The notes beneath the pieces are model-generated. The model was not told the DNA's origin. It ran no database searches and was given only the letters and a program-made list of their open reading frames with translations. A DNA stretch of 5,414 nt, taken from contig CAKTXN010000116.1 of assembly GCA_934630905.1 (NCBI GenBank), forward strand, positions 1 to 5,414. The letters run 5' to 3'. Below are positions 4,283 through 5,414 of this stretch, in pieces. This stretch comes from an uncultured Eggerthellaceae bacterium. GTDB lineage: Bacteria > Actinomycetota > Coriobacteriia > Coriobacteriales > Eggerthellaceae. The position numbers were made by a program, and so were the translations under genes. Numbering within the stretch: the first letter of the stretch is position 1; every line of letters starts with the position of its first letter.

Positions 4283-5384
4283 GAATGCACTTGGTCGCGG
4301 TCTCGGATCGTTGCTTGGGGGCTCTTATGAGGAATCTGCTGCGCAGCCACAGCCGCAGCATCAGGCTGCACCAGCTCAAATGAACCCCTCCATTTCCGCT
4401 CAACAGCAACCGGCGCAAAATCCGCCGCGTGAACGTATTTCTATGGGGCGTATTAACGCTTCAACGGGAGAAATCATCGATAATACGGTGCGTGTGGAGC
4501 AGAAAGTGGTTACTCCTGTGACGCAAACCGCTCCTTCTTCCGAACCGGAGAAAGTTCTTGAGGAAGCGCAAGGAAATAAACTTCCTGACATGCTTCCTTT
4601 GGATTTGATTGTGCCGAATGAGAATCAGCCTCGTATTAATTTCAAGAAAGAAGAGCTTGAAGAGCTTGCATCGTCGATTAAAAAAGATGGTTTGCTTCAG
4701 CCTATTCTGGTGCGTCCTAAAGATGGCAAATATGAAATCATCGCGGGCGAACGCCGTTATCTCGCATCTAAGTTGGCTGGTTTAACGGAAGTGCCTGTTC
4801 GCATTAAAGAAGCGGATGATGAAGAGACGCTCGAGCTTGCCCTTATTGAGAACATCCAGCGCTCTGATTTGAATCCCATAGAAGAAGCGTATGCATATCG
4901 TCGTCTTATGGATAAGAAGAATCTGAATCAATCTCAGGTTGCTCAGATGGTTTCCAAGGGACGTTCTACCGTTGCAAATGCGGTTCGCTTGCTGGATTTG
5001 CCCGAAGAAGCCCAGAAGTTGCTGTATGAGGAAAAAATCACCGCCGGTCATGCCCGCGCGATTCTTTCCATCCCAACACCCGAGGGACGCATGAAGCTCA
5101 CGCAGAAACTTCTTGAATCTAAGCTTTCCGTGCGTGAAGCAGAAAATCTTGCTCGCTTGATGTCGCTTGATCCTAAGAAGAAGGCGCCGTCCGCGCAAAA
5201 CGCTGTTCCAAAGACGTATAAGAAAGTGGCGCGCAGCCTTCATGACCGCCTGAACACGACGGTTAAAGTCAAGACATCCCAAGGGCGCAATCGAATTGAG
5301 ATTGAATTCAAGGACGAAGATGATCTGCAGCGTTTGTTTACTGCGATGTTTGCGAACGAAAGCGAAGCAAGCGACGAACAATAA
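4275..5384 (+). CDS. parB: Chromosome-partitioning protein ParB (Spo0J family)
   Basis: ParB is a CTP-dependent DNA clamp that loads at parS, slides onto flanking DNA and stimulates ParA. The 369-aa product has an N-terminal ParA-activating motif ALGRGLGSLL (5-14, Arg8), a long polar Q/P-rich linker (17-100), the CTPase/ParB-N domain beginning LPLDLIVPNENQPR (107-120), the GERRYLA motif (158-164), ENIQRSDLNPIEEA (192-205), a helix-turn-helix at about 218-240 that reads parS, and a C-terminal dimerisation domain (about 315-358) after a KKKAPS linker. The linker is longer than in B. subtilis Spo0J (about 280 aa in total). The GTG start overlaps the last codons of parA, so translation is probably coupled. 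The matching parS sites lie upstream of parA. No terminator is visible in the 30 bases left after the stop. Confidence 0.97.
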   Translation: MAKNALGRGLGSLLGGSYEESAAQPQPQHQAAPAQMNPSISAQQQPAQNPPRERISMGRINASTGEIIDNTVRVEQKVVTPVTQTAPSSEPEKVLEEAQGNKLPDMLPLDLIVPNENQPRINFKKEELEELASSIKKDGLLQPILVRPKDGKYEIIAGERRYLASKLAGLTEVPVRIKEADDEETLELALIENIQRSDLNPIEEAYAYRRLMDKKNLNQSQVAQMVSKGRSTVANAVRLLDLPEEAQKLLYEEKITAGHARAILSIPTPEGRMKLTQKLLESKLSVREAENLARLMSLDPKKKAPSAQNAVPKTYKKVARSLHDRLNTTVKVKTSQGRNRIEIEFKDEDDLQRLFTAMFANESEASDEQ

Positions 5385-5414
5385 AACACCAGCTAAAATG
5401 GTAAGAAAAAAAAG

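Noticed and set aside
4782..5381. 199-codon minus-strand open frame inside parB
   Set aside because: It lies fully antisense to the conserved ParB domains, has no recognisable motif, and no promoter or ribosome-binding site was seen for it.
5385..5414. Possible start of a next gene (ATG 5398) or terminator after parB
   Set aside because: No ribosome-binding site precedes the ATG, the only inverted repeat (ACCA/TGGT) is 4 bp, the run that follows is A rather than T, and the window ends.

Overview
This is an origin-proximal housekeeping block. All eight genes lie on the + strand: rpmH (ribosomal protein L34), rnpA (RNase P protein), yidD (membrane protein insertion factor), yidC (insertase), khpB/jag (KH-R3H RNA-binding protein), rsmG (16S rRNA m7G methyltransferase), parA and parB (chromosome segregation). 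rpmH is only 44 codons and easy to miss. The order matches the rpmH-to-parB side of a bacterial oriC/dnaA region, so dnaA and the origin probably lie just upstream of base 1. I see no consensus DnaA box (TTATCCACA) in the first 187 bases.

Organism: rsmG follows khpB directly, with no mnmE/mnmG between them, which is the actinobacterial arrangement. The base composition looks moderate (mid-40s % GC by eye), far below typical Actinobacteria. The short KhpB without a Jag_N domain, the short RsmG N-terminus and the long N-terminal extensions of ParA and ParB also fit an actinobacterium. My best inference is the class Coriobacteriia (for example an Atopobium, Olsenella, Slackia or Cryptobacterium relative). 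The genus is not determined.

Layout: bases 1-187 hold a strong hairpin (24-61, probably a terminator for something upstream) and a consensus sigma-70-type promoter (TTGACA-N16-TATAAT) driving rpmH. rpmH, rnpA, yidD, yidC and khpB are tightly spaced (15-43 nt gaps) and look like one transcription unit ending at an intrinsic terminator (2314-2344). An extended -10 element sits right at the end of that terminator and may start rsmG. The 223-bp rsmG-parA gap holds two perfect parS sites, one inside a 30-bp perfect palindrome. It also holds a probable rsmG terminator between them and a good promoter for parAB starting two bases after the second parS. parA and parB overlap by 8 nt and end 30 bases before the window does.

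Together the genes cover ribosome assembly (L34, RsmG), tRNA 5' maturation (RnpA), membrane protein insertion (YidD, YidC), RNA binding linked to envelope control (KhpB) and origin segregation (ParA, ParB, parS). I found no mobile element, CRISPR array, tRNA/rRNA or unfamiliar gene. The window is a conserved core locus and I do not see an undescribed system in it. The points worth a second look are regulatory (the parS/promoter arrangement) and the N-terminal extensions of ParA and ParB.
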